Source: an uncultured Glaciecola sp.
GTDB taxonomy: Bacteria > Pseudomonadota > Gammaproteobacteria > Enterobacterales > Alteromonadaceae
Assembly: GCF_937770335.1 (NCBI RefSeq)
Contig: NZ_CALJHY010000001.1
Location: forward strand, 1 to 64,000
Length of the DNA stretch: 64,000 nt
Direction of reading: 5' to 3'
The notes beneath the pieces are model-generated. The model saw only the letters and a list, made by a program, of their open reading frames with translations. It did not search any database and was not told where the DNA came from. This document shows positions 53,785 through 64,000 of this stretch, piece after piece. Position numbers and translations under genes: made by a program. Within the stretch, counting starts at the first letter, position 1. Each line of letters opens with the position of its first letter.

Positions 53785-55155
53785 ATGAAATCATTTCTTC
53801 GTAAATTGACTGTCGGCGTAGCCGCTAGTTGTATTATTTTTGTGACCGTATCAAGTGCGAGCGCTGCACTACCTTTTTTCTCAACAAAAAAAGATGAAGT
53901 TCCTTCTTTAGCTCCCATGATTGAGCTTGCAGCTCCAGCAGTTGTTAGTATATCCGTTGAAGGTACTCAGGCGACTCGTCAGCAAGTACCTGAAATGTTT
54001 AAACGATTTTTTGGGGCACCCGATGAACAAGTCAATGAGCAGCCCTTCCGTGGAATGGGATCCGGAGTTATTATTAACGCAGCGAAAGGCTATGTTGTTA
54101 CTAATAACCACGTTGTGGAAAATGCCGATGAAATAATCGTTAAATTGACTGATGGTCGCGAGTTCACAGCAAAAAAGCTAGGTGCTGATGAACAAAGTGA
54201 TGTTGCATTATTGCAAATCGTCGCTGACGACCTATCACAACTGCCATTAGCTGATTCTGATAAATCACGTGTTGGTGATTTTGTTGTCGCTATTGGTAAT
54301 CCTTTTGGGCTAGGTCAAACAGTCACTTCAGGTATTGTGAGCGCATTAGGTCGTTCAGGATTAAATATCGGAGGACTCGAAAACTTCATCCAAACCGACG
54401 CAGCAATTAATCGCGGCAACTCAGGCGGTGCATTAATCAACTTAAACGGTGAATTAATCGGTATCAACACCGCAATATTTGGTCCTAACGGCGGTAACGT
54501 CGGCATCGGTTTTGCGATTCCAACCAACATGATGAAAGGCTTAATTGACCAAATTGTAGAGTTTGGTGAAGTAAGACGTGGCTTACTTGGTATTCAAGGC
54601 GGTAACGTTGATGCAAAACTTGCTGAAGCTATGCGCTCTCCAAGTAACAAAGGGGCCTTCATTAACGAAGTGGTTCCTGATTCTGCTGCAGCTAAAGCGG
54701 GCTTAAAATCAGGCGATATCATCACTAGCTTAAATGGTAATGAACTCAGCAGCTTTGACGAACTGCGCGCAAAAGTTGCCACTATGGGTGCAGGTGCAAA
54801 TGTAACGCTGACCATTGTGCGTGACGGACAGAAACAAGAAGTCGACGTTGTACTAGGCGATGCTGGTCAGCCTGTTGCCGTTGCTAAAGAGGTGCACCCT
54901 GCGTTCGAAGGCAGTGAAATGAACAATGGTAAGGACGCTGAGGATAATGATGGTGTTGTTGTTACTGAGGTGCAAGCGCGCTCACCAGCAGCAAGAATTG
55001 GCCTTAAGTCGGGTGATGTCATTGTTGGTTTAAACAGACAACGTGTAACTAATATTGTAGACCTCCGTCGCCTTGTAGAAGAGAGTGAAGGAAATGTCAT
55101 GGCATTGAATGTAAAGCGCGGCACATCTACGATTTATGTTGTTATTCGACAATAG
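53785..55155 (+). CDS. degQ: Periplasmic serine endoprotease DegQ/DegP
   Basis: A 456-residue Do-family protease with a signal peptide (GVAASCIIFVTVSSASAA). The catalytic triad is visible: His109 in TNNHVV, Asp139 in QSDVALLQI, Ser213 in NRGNSGGALI. Two PDZ domains follow (from about 265, SNKGAFINEVVPDSAAAKAG, and about 380, VVVTEVQARSPAARIGLKSG). The length and single adjacent degS fit DegQ. It degrades or chaperones misfolded periplasmic proteins. It lies between zapG and degS on the same strand. Confidence 0.95.
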   Translation: MKSFLRKLTVGVAASCIIFVTVSSASAALPFFSTKKDEVPSLAPMIELAAPAVVSISVEGTQATRQQVPEMFKRFFGAPDEQVNEQPFRGMGSGVIINAAKGYVVTNNHVVENADEIIVKLTDGREFTAKKLGADEQSDVALLQIVADDLSQLPLADSDKSRVGDFVVAIGNPFGLGQTVTSGIVSALGRSGLNIGGLENFIQTDAAINRGNSGGALINLNGELIGINTAIFGPNGGNVGIGFAIPTNMMKGLIDQIVEFGEVRRGLLGIQGGNVDAKLAEAMRSPSNKGAFINEVVPDSAAAKAGLKSGDIITSLNGNELSSFDELRAKVATMGAGANVTLTIVRDGQKQEVDVVLGDAGQPVAVAKEVHPAFEGSEMNNGKDAEDNDGVVVTEVQARSPAARIGLKSGDVIVGLNRQRVTNIVDLRRLVEESEGNVMALNVKRGTSTIYVVIRQ

Positions 55156-55287
55156 CTGAGCGACCCAATATATCCTTCCATGCAGCCACTTTTGAGTGGC
55201 GCATGGAAAGTTTATATCACGATGCTGTAACACGATGGATTATTTTGGTATTCTTACCAATTAATTACTAGTATCGAAAATTTTACC

Positions 55288-56373
55288 ATGCCTTCATTGC
55301 AACGTTTTTTTATCGCTCTCCTAAAACCAATTATACTTGGTTTAATTGTTGCCGCTATTCTTCTTATATTCATTCCCGAATTTCGTCAAGGTAGTGGTCT
55401 TAATGTGCATTGGTTGCAGAAAGAAGACAATCCTCCTGAACGCCTCAGCTACTTCGATGCAATAAGTAGAAGTGCACCCGCTGTGGTATACATATATGGA
55501 GTTAGTATCGATAATCCGAATCCAAATAGTATATTCAGAAGCAGAATGACAGAGCGTACTAATTTAGGTTCCGGAGTGGTAATGAATGAAGATGGCTATC
55601 TAATGACCTGCTATCACGTAATAAAAGATACTGATACTATATTTATTCGATTACAAGACAGCCGGACGCTTGAAGCGCAGATTGTTGGCTTTGATGTAGA
55701 AACCGACTTGGCCGTATTAAAAGTTGACGCTGAAGACTTGCACGTGATGCCTCAAGTTCCTAAAACAGCTCTGAGAGTAGGCGATGTCGTTATGGCTATC
55801 GGTAACCCGCTCGACTTAGGTCAAACCATTACTCAAGGAATTGTAAGCAGAATTAGTCGAAACAACCTAGCAAATTATTTTGATTTCATTCAAACAGATG
55901 CTGTTTTACACCCCGGAAATTCGGGCGGAGCGCTAGTCGATAGTAATGGGTATTTAGTCGGAATTACGAATGCGAACTTTAAAACGCGGGGACCAAGTGG
56001 ACTTGGGTTAACTACTGTCGATGGTATTAATTTTGCGGTTCCGTACGAGCTAGCGAAAAAAGTAATGGAAGAAATCATCGTATCAGGAACGGTTGTTCGT
56101 GGACAGTTAGGCTTTGTAGGCAGCGCTCTAGTGGAGCGTAAAGGTATGGTTGTTACCGAGGTCACTCGTGGCGGACCTGCCGACAACGCGGGGCTGAAGG
56201 TGAAAGATATCTTACTCGCCATTAACGGTTTTAAAATTGAAGAAAATGATACTGGCCAAGCACTGAATATAGTCAGTCAAACAGTCCCTGGCACTGCACT
56301 CACTCTGGAGGTTGAACGCAATGAAGAACTCATTACGTTAACTGTCATTGTCGGCTCTTCAGCATCTTCTTAG
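55288..56373 (+). CDS. degS: Membrane-anchored stress-sensor protease DegS
   Basis: A 361-residue protease. The N-terminal helix (PIILGLIVAAILLIFI) anchors it in the inner membrane. The triad is His110 (TCYHVI), Asp (VETDLAVLKV) and Ser212 (HPGNSGGALV). One PDZ domain follows (GMVVTEVTRGGPADNAGLKV). Known role: cleaves RseA after binding misfolded outer-membrane protein tails to release sigma E. It follows degQ after 132 bases on the same strand. Confidence 0.95.
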   Translation: MPSLQRFFIALLKPIILGLIVAAILLIFIPEFRQGSGLNVHWLQKEDNPPERLSYFDAISRSAPAVVYIYGVSIDNPNPNSIFRSRMTERTNLGSGVVMNEDGYLMTCYHVIKDTDTIFIRLQDSRTLEAQIVGFDVETDLAVLKVDAEDLHVMPQVPKTALRVGDVVMAIGNPLDLGQTITQGIVSRISRNNLANYFDFIQTDAVLHPGNSGGALVDSNGYLVGITNANFKTRGPSGLGLTTVDGINFAVPYELAKKVMEEIIVSGTVVRGQLGFVGSALVERKGMVVTEVTRGGPADNAGLKVKDILLAINGFKIEENDTGQALNIVSQTVPGTALTLEVERNEELITLTVIVGSSASS

Positions 56374-56436
56374 CCTAATTTAGCTCTGGTTTGACACTGT
56401 AATTAAGTCGATAAATCAGTGCTAATGGTAAACTAC

Positions 56437-57726
<1,290 letters not shown>

Positions 57727-57763
57727 TTATTGTGTATTTGTACTAAGGGAATGTTCATTCATT

Positions 57764-58015
57764 TCAAGAGTGAAACAGCTTCTCTCTTTTCCATTGATCA
57801 ACCGTAAACGTTTTTATAGTGATAGCGTGCATAGTACCGTCCGCAATTTGTTCGGCCAACGGACCATAAATTAGTTGTTGTTTCTTTACTCTTGGCATTT
57901 CTTCGAAGCGGTTATCGACAGCAATAATCTGAAAATGTGAACCTTCGCTCTTAACCTTAACATCAGCTAAAGTAAGCTCAGACTTCAATAAACCCGCTAT
58001 TTCTTCATTTGTCAT
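57764..58015 (-). CDS. ibaG: BolA-family protein IbaG
   Basis: An 83-residue BolA-fold protein, with LTLADVKVKSEGSHFQIIAV, FEEMPRVKKQQLIYGPLAEQ and the TMHAITIKTFT block carrying the conserved His. IbaG binds [2Fe-2S] with monothiol glutaredoxins and is linked to acid stress. It lies between mlaB and murA on the same strand, the usual position. Confidence 0.94.
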   Translation of the reverse strand: MTNEEIAGLLKSELTLADVKVKSEGSHFQIIAVDNRFEEMPRVKKQQLIYGPLAEQIADGTMHAITIKTFTVDQWKREKLFHS

Positions 58016-58033
58016 TCTTTTCTCTATTCTAAT

Positions 58034-58342
58034 CTATTCTAGGAAACTGTCAGCATTGCTTAGTTTTGCCAACTCAATTAATTTTGTAGGCGAGTTATGA
58101 ATACTAACATCAACGTTGTGTTGTTTTAAATCACGTTTTAAATTAATTAACCACGCAAGTCCTGCACTATCGGCTCTATCCACCCCTCTGAGAGAAACAA
58201 TTAAGCGAGCAGCGTCCGTTAACTTTTTTTTAGCATTAGTATCGATTGAGGCCCAATAGTCTTTAGTTAACGTAAGTTGGTCCAAGTCACCTTCCACGAC
58301 TAGCGTTAATACTTTGTCTCGCAACTCAAGTACAGCTTGCAT
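58034..58342 (-). CDS. mlaB: STAS-domain protein MlaB
   Basis: A 102-residue STAS domain. DAARLIVSLRGVDRADSAGL and AWLINLKRDLKQHNVDVSIH match the helix-loop of MlaB, the cytosolic subunit that controls assembly of MlaFE. It has the DSAGL segment in the position of the phosphorylatable Ser in anti-sigma antagonists. It starts 14 bases after mlaC. Confidence 0.92.
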   Translation of the reverse strand: MQAVLELRDKVLTLVVEGDLDQLTLTKDYWASIDTNAKKKLTDAARLIVSLRGVDRADSAGLAWLINLKRDLKQHNVDVSIHNSPTKLIELAKLSNADSFLE

Positions 58343-58355
58343 TTATCGCACAACC

Positions 58356-59057
58356 TTATTTATCTAGTTTATCGTTAAGTTTAATAGGCTCAGCGATATT
58401 TTTTCTCATTAATTCGATCACTTTATCAATACCATCTTGACGCAAAATAGATTCAAACTCAGTGCGCTTGCTCGATAATAAACTAATACCTTCCGCTACC
58501 ATATCATATACTTGCCATTGATCAGATTGCCGATCTTTGCGGACCTTAAATGCGACTTTGATTTCAGGACGATCGCCATCTTTAATAACCGCTCTGACGG
58601 TTACATCTGAACGGCCATCAAACTCTAACGCTGGAGCAAACTCAACAAGTTGATCATCATAATAACCCAGAGCAACAGCATAACTGGTGATTAAGTACTC
58701 TCTAAATACTGAAACAAATTCCAATAATTTTTCTCTTGGTACTTTACTGGCGTATTTACCTAAAACTTTAAATGCTGAAAAGCGATAGTCAATGTAGGGC
58801 AGTAACTCTTCTTCCATTACCGTACGCAATAGCTCGGGGTTCTTCTGAATTTGCTCTTTTTCCCGTTTTATTCGATCAAAGGTTAATGAAGCAACCTCAT
58901 TAATCATAACGTACGGGTCGCTTTGCTCTGACGCAATTGTTGCCATACCTGGCACCATAAAAATCACGGCCGTTGAAATTGATATAAACCATTTTTTTAG
59001 GCTACCAAAACGCTTGTTCACACTATTTGCCTTACCTGCTGCTGTCATAATTATCAC
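58356..59057 (-). CDS. mlaC: Periplasmic phospholipid-binding protein MlaC
   Basis: A 233-residue protein with a signal peptide (WFISISTAVIFMVPGMATIA). The mature part has the Ttg2/MlaC features: DPYVMINEVASLTFDRIKRE, EEELLPYIDYRFSAFKVLGK, and YDMVAEGISLLSSKRTEFES. MlaC ferries phospholipids between the outer-membrane MlaA and the inner-membrane MlaFEDB complex. Its start overlaps the stop of mlaD by 4 bases. Confidence 0.95.
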   Translation of the reverse strand: MIIMTAAGKANSVNKRFGSLKKWFISISTAVIFMVPGMATIASEQSDPYVMINEVASLTFDRIKREKEQIQKNPELLRTVMEEELLPYIDYRFSAFKVLGKYASKVPREKLLEFVSVFREYLITSYAVALGYYDDQLVEFAPALEFDGRSDVTVRAVIKDGDRPEIKVAFKVRKDRQSDQWQVYDMVAEGISLLSSKRTEFESILRQDGIDKVIELMRKNIAEPIKLNDKLDK

Positions 59058-59542
59058 CCTGAATCCTTACCGAACAAAAATTGTCCAATCAGGTCTTCTA
59101 ATACTAATGCTGATTTTGTATCAACGATATATTTTGTTTCACCTTCTTGGTCACCAATATAAATTGGATCTTCACCCGGGAATACGAAACCTGGTGTTAA
59201 TCCAATATATTGTTCGCCTAACAAACCCGCCGTCAGTATTGATACTGAACTTGTTTCAGGAAATGTTTTGATATAATTTGACGATATTTCCATTTCAACA
59301 ACAGGGATAAGTTCTCTATCATCTAAGTATATGCGAGAAACCCTGCCAATGATAACCCCTCCGACTTTTACGGATGATCTCGCTTTCAGTCCTCCAATAT
59401 TGTCAAACTTAGCGCTGACGTTATAACTTTCACCATTGCCGCTCATACCTTGGTTAGCTACTTGCAAAGCCAGCAACAATATTGCTGCTATTGCTAGCGC
59501 AACAAATATACCAACCATTAATTCTGTTTTTTTGCTTGTCAT
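59054..59542 (-). CDS. mlaD: MCE-domain protein MlaD
   Basis: A 162-residue protein: one N-terminal helix (ELMVGIFVALAIAAILLLAL) and one MCE domain (YNVSAKFDNIGGLKARSSVK, VGGVIIGRVSRIYLDD, LTAGLLGEQYIGLTPGF). MlaD hexamers form the periplasmic ring of the MlaFEDB lipid transporter. It follows mlaE after 8 bases. Confidence 0.96.
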   Translation of the reverse strand: MTSKKTELMVGIFVALAIAAILLLALQVANQGMSGNGESYNVSAKFDNIGGLKARSSVKVGGVIIGRVSRIYLDDRELIPVVEMEISSNYIKTFPETSSVSILTAGLLGEQYIGLTPGFVFPGEDPIYIGDQEGETKYIVDTKSALVLEDLIGQFLFGKDSG

Positions 59543-59550
59543 TTTATTTC

Positions 59551-60327
59551 CTAATTAATTCCAAACATCAGTGCTGTAAGCACGAAATCTATACCTAAAA
59601 TGGCCAACGAAGAAAACACAACCGTTTCTGTCGTTGCCTTACTAATACCTTCTGATGTTGGTATCGCATCGTAACCTTTATAAAGTGCAATCCAAACCAC
59701 CACTAAAGCGAAAACAATGCTTTTGATAACACCATTAATGACGTCTTTATCCCATTCTACCGTTGACTGCATAATCGACCAGTAGCTGCCTGAATCAACA
59801 CCTAACCAATCAACACCAACCAAATGCCCACCTAAGATTCCGATCGCACTAAAAATAAGAGCCAACAAGGGCATCGAGATTACCCCAGCCCAAAAACGTG
59901 GCGCTATGATACGTCTCAATGGGTCAACAGCCATCATTTCAAGACTACTTAATTGCTCAGTCGCTTTCATTAAACCGATTTCTGCTGTTAGTGCCGAACC
60001 AGCCCTACCGGCAAAAAGTAATGCAGTAACAACTGGCCCTAACTCTCTCAGAAGAGATAGCGCAACCATCGGACCTAAGCTTCCTTCAGCTCCATAGTTG
60101 ACTAGAATAGTGTACCCTTGCAACGCTATAACCATGCCAATGAACAAACCTGACACAATTATAATCAACAGACTTTGCACACCAACCACATATACCTGCT
60201 GGATAATGAGCGAAATATTCTTCAACCTTGGAACAGCAAAAAGAGCGCCCCACAGCATCAAAGAAGCATTACCGATAGCACTCAATCTTGATAACGTGCT
60301 TGCACCCAAACTAATTAGCCAATTCAC
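59551..60327 (-). CDS. mlaE: Lipid transport permease MlaE
   Basis: A 258-residue membrane permease with five to six helices. The family blocks [60 protein letters not shown] and [19 protein letters not shown] are present. It is the membrane core of the Mla transporter. Its GTG start overlaps the mlaF stop by 4 bases. Confidence 0.96.
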   Translation of the reverse strand: MNWLISLGASTLSRLSAIGNASLMLWGALFAVPRLKNISLIIQQVYVVGVQSLLIIIVSGLFIGMVIALQGYTILVNYGAEGSLGPMVALSLLRELGPVVTALLFAGRAGSALTAEIGLMKATEQLSSLEMMAVDPLRRIIAPRFWAGVISMPLLALIFSAIGILGGHLVGVDWLGVDSGSYWSIMQSTVEWDKDVINGVIKSIVFALVVVWIALYKGYDAIPTSEGISKATTETVVFSSLAILGIDFVLTALMFGIN

Positions 60328-61127
60328 GATTTAGTCCCCATAAAGGTTTCTTGCATTGATTGTGCAGGAAAGTGGAATGGCACAGGACCATCGGCGTTGC
60401 CTTGCAAAAACTGCTGTACTAACTCAGATGAGGAATTTCTAATTTCTTCTGGCGTACCGGCCCCAATAATTCGTTTATCCGCCATAATATAGGCGTAATC
60501 GGCGATAGTAAGTACTTCTTTTACGTCATGAGTAACAACGATGCTTGTCAAGCCTAAAGCCGAGTTAAGCTCTTTAATTAGCTTAACCAGTACACCCATG
60601 GATATTGGATCTTGTCCGGCAAAAGGCTCGTCATACATGATCATGTCAGGGTCCAACGCAATTGCTCTTGCTAATGCAGCCCTTCTGGCCATGCCACCTG
60701 ACAACTCATTCGGCATTAAATGCGCAGCACCGCGCAAACCAACCGCTTCTAATTTTAGTAAGACGATCGTTTCAATCACTGTCTCTGCTAATTTGGTGTG
60801 CTCCCGCAAAGGAAACGCCACATTGTCAAACACAGAAATATTGGTAAACAACGCACCACTTTGAAAAAGCATACTCATTTTCCGGCGAACATCATACAAG
60901 CGCTTACGACTCATCTGATGAATGTTTTCGCCTTGAAACAACACTTCACCGCTGTCTGGATAGAGTTGCCCACCGATAACTTTTAAAAGCGTAGTTTTAC
61001 CTATACCACTCGGTCCCATCACTGCTGTGATACCGCCTTTTTTCACTTGCAACGAAATACTGTCATAAATGACACGACCACCTCGTTGAAAGTGCATTTT
61101 GTTGATATCAACTAAAATGTCTGACAT
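60324..61127 (-). CDS. mlaF: Lipid transport ATPase MlaF
   Basis: A 267-residue ABC ATPase. Walker A is GPSGIGKTT, the signature [14 protein letters not shown], Walker [16 protein letters not shown], and an H-loop VVTHDV. It powers the MlaFEDB system, which helps keep phospholipids out of the outer leaflet. It is the first gene of mlaFEDCB-ibaG-murA and has a divergent start from yrbG about 540 bases away. Confidence 0.96.
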   Translation of the reverse strand: MSDILVDINKMHFQRGGRVIYDSISLQVKKGGITAVMGPSGIGKTTLLKVIGGQLYPDSGEVLFQGENIHQMSRKRLYDVRRKMSMLFQSGALFTNISVFDNVAFPLREHTKLAETVIETIVLLKLEAVGLRGAAHLMPNELSGGMARRAALARAIALDPDMIMYDEPFAGQDPISMGVLVKLIKELNSALGLTSIVVTHDVKEVLTIADYAYIMADKRIIGAGTPEEIRNSSSELVQQFLQGNADGPVPFHFPAQSMQETFMGTKS

Positions 61128-61666
61128 TAGATTTCTTTTATTCCTATTTGAGTGATTGTCACTTTTAATAATCTATTCATACTAAATTCTATTAACACCT
61201 ATTTATTCGACTTGGTTTAACGCATTATTTTAAATTACCAACTAAACTCTTATTTATCAGCCGAGTTAAAGCAGAATATGTCCAACATTAATAAAGCTCG
61301 ATACCCATAGAGACGAACAGGCGCATCTAAAAGTTCATTACATTACCAATATTTAATGACTGTAAGCTGAATAAGACCTGACTTTTTGAGTTTTTATTTT
61401 GTTTTTTGTGATTTTGTACACGGGTAATTAAAACCAGATTGCATTATCTCGTATTGTAACGTAATAGCACAGTCATTTTGTTATTGATTCGCAATTTTCC
61501 AGAGCTAAAAAGGCATAAATATGTAACAAAAAATATATAATAGGAATTGACTAGTGAGCTAAAACACTAAAAAAGTATATTTGAATGATATTTTACTCTT
61601 TTTTAGTGTCAAACTGGTGGGGTTTTTGCGACAATGGAATACCATTTAGAGGAGATTTAATACTAC
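61128..61666. other. Divergent intergenic region of mlaF and yrbG
   Basis: Contains the 12-bp inverted repeat at 61564-61609 and presumably both promoters. No gene is seen in its 540 bases, which is long for this normally tight junction. Confidence 0.45.
61564..61609. repeat. Perfect 12-bp inverted repeat upstream of yrbG
   Basis: ACACTAAAAAAG (61564-61575) and CTTTTTTAGTGT (61598-61609) are exact reverse complements with a 22-base spacer. It lies about 60 bases before the yrbG start. It could be an operator or a leader hairpin; its right arm plus loop is not followed by a T run on either strand. Confidence 0.65.
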
Positions 61667-62623
61667 GTGATTACACAAATCATTATATTTTTAATAGGTT
61701 TAGGCGTGCTGAGTTGGAGTGCGGACAAATTTGTTTATGGTGCTTCAGCACTCGCTAAAAACTATGGAGTCTCCCCTATGATGATAGGATTGACAATTGT
61801 TGCCATGGGTTCAAGTGCGCCTGAAATTGTGGTTTCAGCAACAGCCTCCTTAAATGGCAATCCAGACACTGCAGTAGGGAATGCAATAGGGTCCAATATT
61901 ACTAATATTGCGCTTGTTCTCGGAATAACCGCGCTTATTAAGCCTCTATTCGTTTCATCTACTACCCTAAAACGTGAATTACCCGTACTCCTGTTGGTCA
62001 CACTTATTGGCGTGTACTTTCTTTCCGACAATTATCTTAGCCAAGCTGAAGGTATAATATTAATCACTTTATTTGTCCTAGTGCTCGCAGTGATGGCCTG
62101 GCTTTCCTTTAAAGTAGAAAAGAACGACCCCTTAATCGCTGAAACTGAAGACGAGATCCCCAGTAATGTGCCGACCAAAAAGGCGATAATGTGGGTAATC
62201 GTTGGTTTGATTATGCTGCCGTTAAGCGCTCACTTCTTAGTCGAGAGTGCCGTCTATATAGCACATTTTTTTGGTGTGAGTGATCTCGTTATTGGTTTAA
62301 CAATTATCGCATTAGGGACTAGTTTACCTGAGCTGGCGGCAAGCATTGCAGGTGTCCGCAGGGGTGAAGATGACCTAGTAATCGGAAACATCATTGGATC
62401 CAATATTTTTAATCTATTAGCGGTACTCGCCATGCCAGGATTGATTATTCCTAGTATGTTAGACATCAATGTTTCAGCTCGTGACTCATACGTCATGCTG
62501 GGATTGACCATATTACTCTTCGTGTTCTGTTTTAATTTACAGGGCACCCGACGAATTAATCGGTATGAAGGTGGTATTTTTGTGCTGGCATTTTTTGCCT
62601 ATCAATACATGTTATTTATGTAG
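61667..62623 (+). CDS. yrbG: Calcium/sodium antiporter YrbG
   Basis: A 318-residue inner-membrane protein with about ten helices and two inverted Na/Ca-exchanger repeats. The alpha-1 repeat reads GLTIVAMGSSAPEIVVSATA then GNAIGSNITNIALVLG; alpha-2 reads GLTIIALGTSLPELAASIAG then GNIIGSNIFNLLAV. The Glu in each S-x-P-E is the ion ligand. GTG start with GAGGAG upstream. It leads the yrbG-kdsD-kdsC unit, as in E. coli. Confidence 0.95.
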   Translation: MITQIIIFLIGLGVLSWSADKFVYGASALAKNYGVSPMMIGLTIVAMGSSAPEIVVSATASLNGNPDTAVGNAIGSNITNIALVLGITALIKPLFVSSTTLKRELPVLLLVTLIGVYFLSDNYLSQAEGIILITLFVLVLAVMAWLSFKVEKNDPLIAETEDEIPSNVPTKKAIMWVIVGLIMLPLSAHFLVESAVYIAHFFGVSDLVIGLTIIALGTSLPELAASIAGVRRGEDDLVIGNIIGSNIFNLLAVLAMPGLIIPSMLDINVSARDSYVMLGLTILLFVFCFNLQGTRRINRYEGGIFVLAFFAYQYMLFM

Positions 62624-62667
62624 TACCCCACGCATACGATTCAGATATAATTCATGTAAGGTGTTCT

Positions 62668-63687
62668 ATGGTAGTCGCCGAGAAAAATAAAACAGAAGGT
62701 TGCTGTAACAGCATGAGTGAACAGATTAGTTTTTTAAAAACCGCAAAAACTGTCTTTCAAAACGAAATTGAAGCTTTGCAAAAGCTACAGTACAGTTTGA
62801 ATGACAACTTTAATCAGGCCTGTGAATTAATGCTTAACTGCACAGGTAAGGTAGTCGTATGCGGAATGGGAAAATCGGGGCACATTGGTAATAAAATTGC
62901 GTCAACACTTGCCAGCACTGGCACTCCAGCATTTTTTATGCATCCAGGTGAGGCCAACCATGGTGATTTAGGGATGTTAGCTAAGGGTGATGTGCTTATT
63001 GGCATATCTAACTCAGGCGAGACTAATGAGCTAACTGGCCTTTTACCCGTGGTCAAAAGATTGGGTGTACCGGTTATCGCAATTACTAACAATCCAAATA
63101 GCACATTAGCTAAATTCTCAGATGTTGCTTTAGATATAAACGTCGAAAAAGAAGCCTGTTCACTCGGACTTGCGCCGACTACAAGCACAACAGCAACGCT
63201 CGTATTAGGCGACGCATTGGCAATTGCATTGCTCGAAGCAAAAGGCTTTACTGCTGACGATTTCGCATTGTCTCACCCGGGTGGTTCATTGGGTAGAAAG
63301 CTATTGCTCACGGTTGACGAAATTATGGCGGTTAACCTCGAGCTCCCACTCGTTATTGAGTCTGCAACGGTAATGCAGGCTCTTTTGGAAATGTCCGATA
63401 AAGGATTGGGTATGACCGGAGTGATTGATAATGATAACAACTTACTCGGTATTTTTACCGATGGCGACTTGCGCCGAGCATTAGACAAACATATCGACAT
63501 TCATAAATCGACAGTACAACAGGTGATGACGGCTAATAGTATTACGATGATTCACGGTAAACTCGCAGTAGATGCCCTAAATTTAATGCAAAAACATAAA
63601 ATTAATGCGATGTTTATCGTAAATGATGAACATAAACCCGTCGGCGCCATTAAAATGCACACATTATTGAAAGCAGGTGTTGTTTAA
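62668..63687 (+). CDS. kdsD: Arabinose-5-phosphate isomerase KdsD
   Basis: A 339-residue enzyme that converts ribulose-5-phosphate to arabinose-5-phosphate, the first step towards Kdo. A SIS domain spans about 50-195 (VVCGMGKSGHIGNKIASTLA, HPGEANHGDLGMLAKGDVLI, GISNSGETNELT, LGLAPTTSTTATLVLGDALA). Two CBS domains follow (MQALLEMSDKGLGM; IFTDGDLRRALD). AAGG is seven bases before the ATG at 62668; an ATG at 62713 is an alternative. The stop overlaps the kdsC start (TAATG). Confidence 0.96.
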   Translation: MVVAEKNKTEGCCNSMSEQISFLKTAKTVFQNEIEALQKLQYSLNDNFNQACELMLNCTGKVVVCGMGKSGHIGNKIASTLASTGTPAFFMHPGEANHGDLGMLAKGDVLIGISNSGETNELTGLLPVVKRLGVPVIAITNNPNSTLAKFSDVALDINVEKEACSLGLAPTTSTTATLVLGDALAIALLEAKGFTADDFALSHPGGSLGRKLLLTVDEIMAVNLELPLVIESATVMQALLEMSDKGLGMTGVIDNDNNLLGIFTDGDLRRALDKHIDIHKSTVQQVMTANSITMIHGKLAVDALNLMQKHKINAMFIVNDEHKPVGAIKMHTLLKAGVV

Positions 63688-64000
63688 TGTTGAAAGTCGA
63701 TACCTTATACGGCCCAATTGATGCCGATTTATTTCAGCGTTTCAAAGCAATTGAATTACTAGTTTGCGATGTTGATGGTGTGTTTTCTGACGGTACTATT
63801 TTATTAGGCAATAAAGGTGAAGAACTCAAAGCATTCAATACTAAAGACGGTTACGGTATCAAAGCATTGACCAAAATTGGCGTAAAAGTGGCAGTTATTA
63901 CTGGTCGTAAATCTAGTATTGTAGAGCAGCGTATGACAGCGCTTAACGTTGATCATATTATGCAAAATCGAGAAGATAAACTCACTGCAATAAATGAATT
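63687..64000 (+). CDS. kdsC: Kdo-8-phosphate phosphatase KdsC, 5' part
   Basis: The ATG at 63687 overlaps the kdsD stop by one base. The first 104 residues are in the window: LVCDVDGVFSDGTILLGNKG holds the HAD nucleophile Asp and the second Asp, and VAVITGRKSSIVEQRM is motif II. The enzyme removes phosphate from Kdo-8-phosphate to give Kdo for lipopolysaccharide. The C-terminus lies beyond the window end; lptC-lptA-lptB would be expected next. Confidence 0.95.
   Translation, partial: MLKVDTLYGPIDADLFQRFKAIELLVCDVDGVFSDGTILLGNKGEELKAFNTKDGYGIKALTKIGVKVAVITGRKSSIVEQRMTALNVDHIMQNREDKLTAINE

Overview
The window looks like a chromosomal segment of a low-GC marine gammaproteobacterium of the Alteromonadales (Alteromonas/Glaciecola/Paraglaciecola-like). 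This rests on the core gene order at the right end (zapE | zapG-degQ-degS | murA-ibaG-mlaBCDEF | yrbG-kdsD-kdsC, the order I recall from E. coli), several c-di-GMP enzymes, a PEP-CTERM protein, and an A/T-rich accessory half with many gene remnants. The genus is inference.

Positions 1-9300 hold a DUF1330 protein, two decayed IS6-family fragments flanking a zinc-ribbon membrane protein, a small heat-shock protein, and a coupled operon. The operon encodes a glycine-zipper lipoprotein, an N-formylglutamate-amidohydrolase-like enzyme, a QEGLA/MATCAP-like metallopeptidase (DUF1704) and a glutathione-synthetase-like ATP-grasp enzyme. A THxN-type PEP-CTERM protein with a clear terminator follows.

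Positions 9300-14000 hold flavodoxin-like pieces, a CHASE-PAS-GGDEF diguanylate cyclase, and a ChaC-like gamma-glutamylcyclotransferase with a cytosine-deaminase-like enzyme. Positions 14000-20400 hold a divergent chaperone-usher cluster: chaperone, three small subunit-like secreted proteins, an usher with an SdrD/Cna-B-like C-terminal domain, then a solo winged-helix regulator. This is the most system-like accessory locus.

Positions 20400-24100 are a decay zone: a frameshifted small membrane protein, an orphan hypothetical protein, and a collapsed ydbH-ynbE-ydbL operon with ydbL still intact. Positions 24100-37300 hold ppnP, a GAF-GGDEF cyclase, a rhodanese, an alpha/beta hydrolase, ilvD, the ydbS/ydbT PH-domain pair, a GGDEF-EAL protein beside a porin/PstS-like pair, an EAL remnant and a histone-deacetylase-family enzyme.

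Positions 37600-50600 hold an envelope phosphotransferase group (LTA-synthase-like, dgkA, eptA-like), a corA cut short by an in-frame stop, a BrxR/CapW-like WYL regulator next to a TerB-like gene, a ClpP-fold membrane protein, a decayed permease/thioredoxin pair, a CIA30 protein, and a TraF-like barrel with a large lipoprotein. Positions 50600-64000 are core: RNase P RNA, a YeeN-type YebC protein, cell-division factors, periplasmic proteases, MurA, the Mla lipid-transport operon, and the start of the Kdo pathway (kdsD, kdsC cut by the window edge).

All functional names come from reading motifs and gene order by eye; no search was run.
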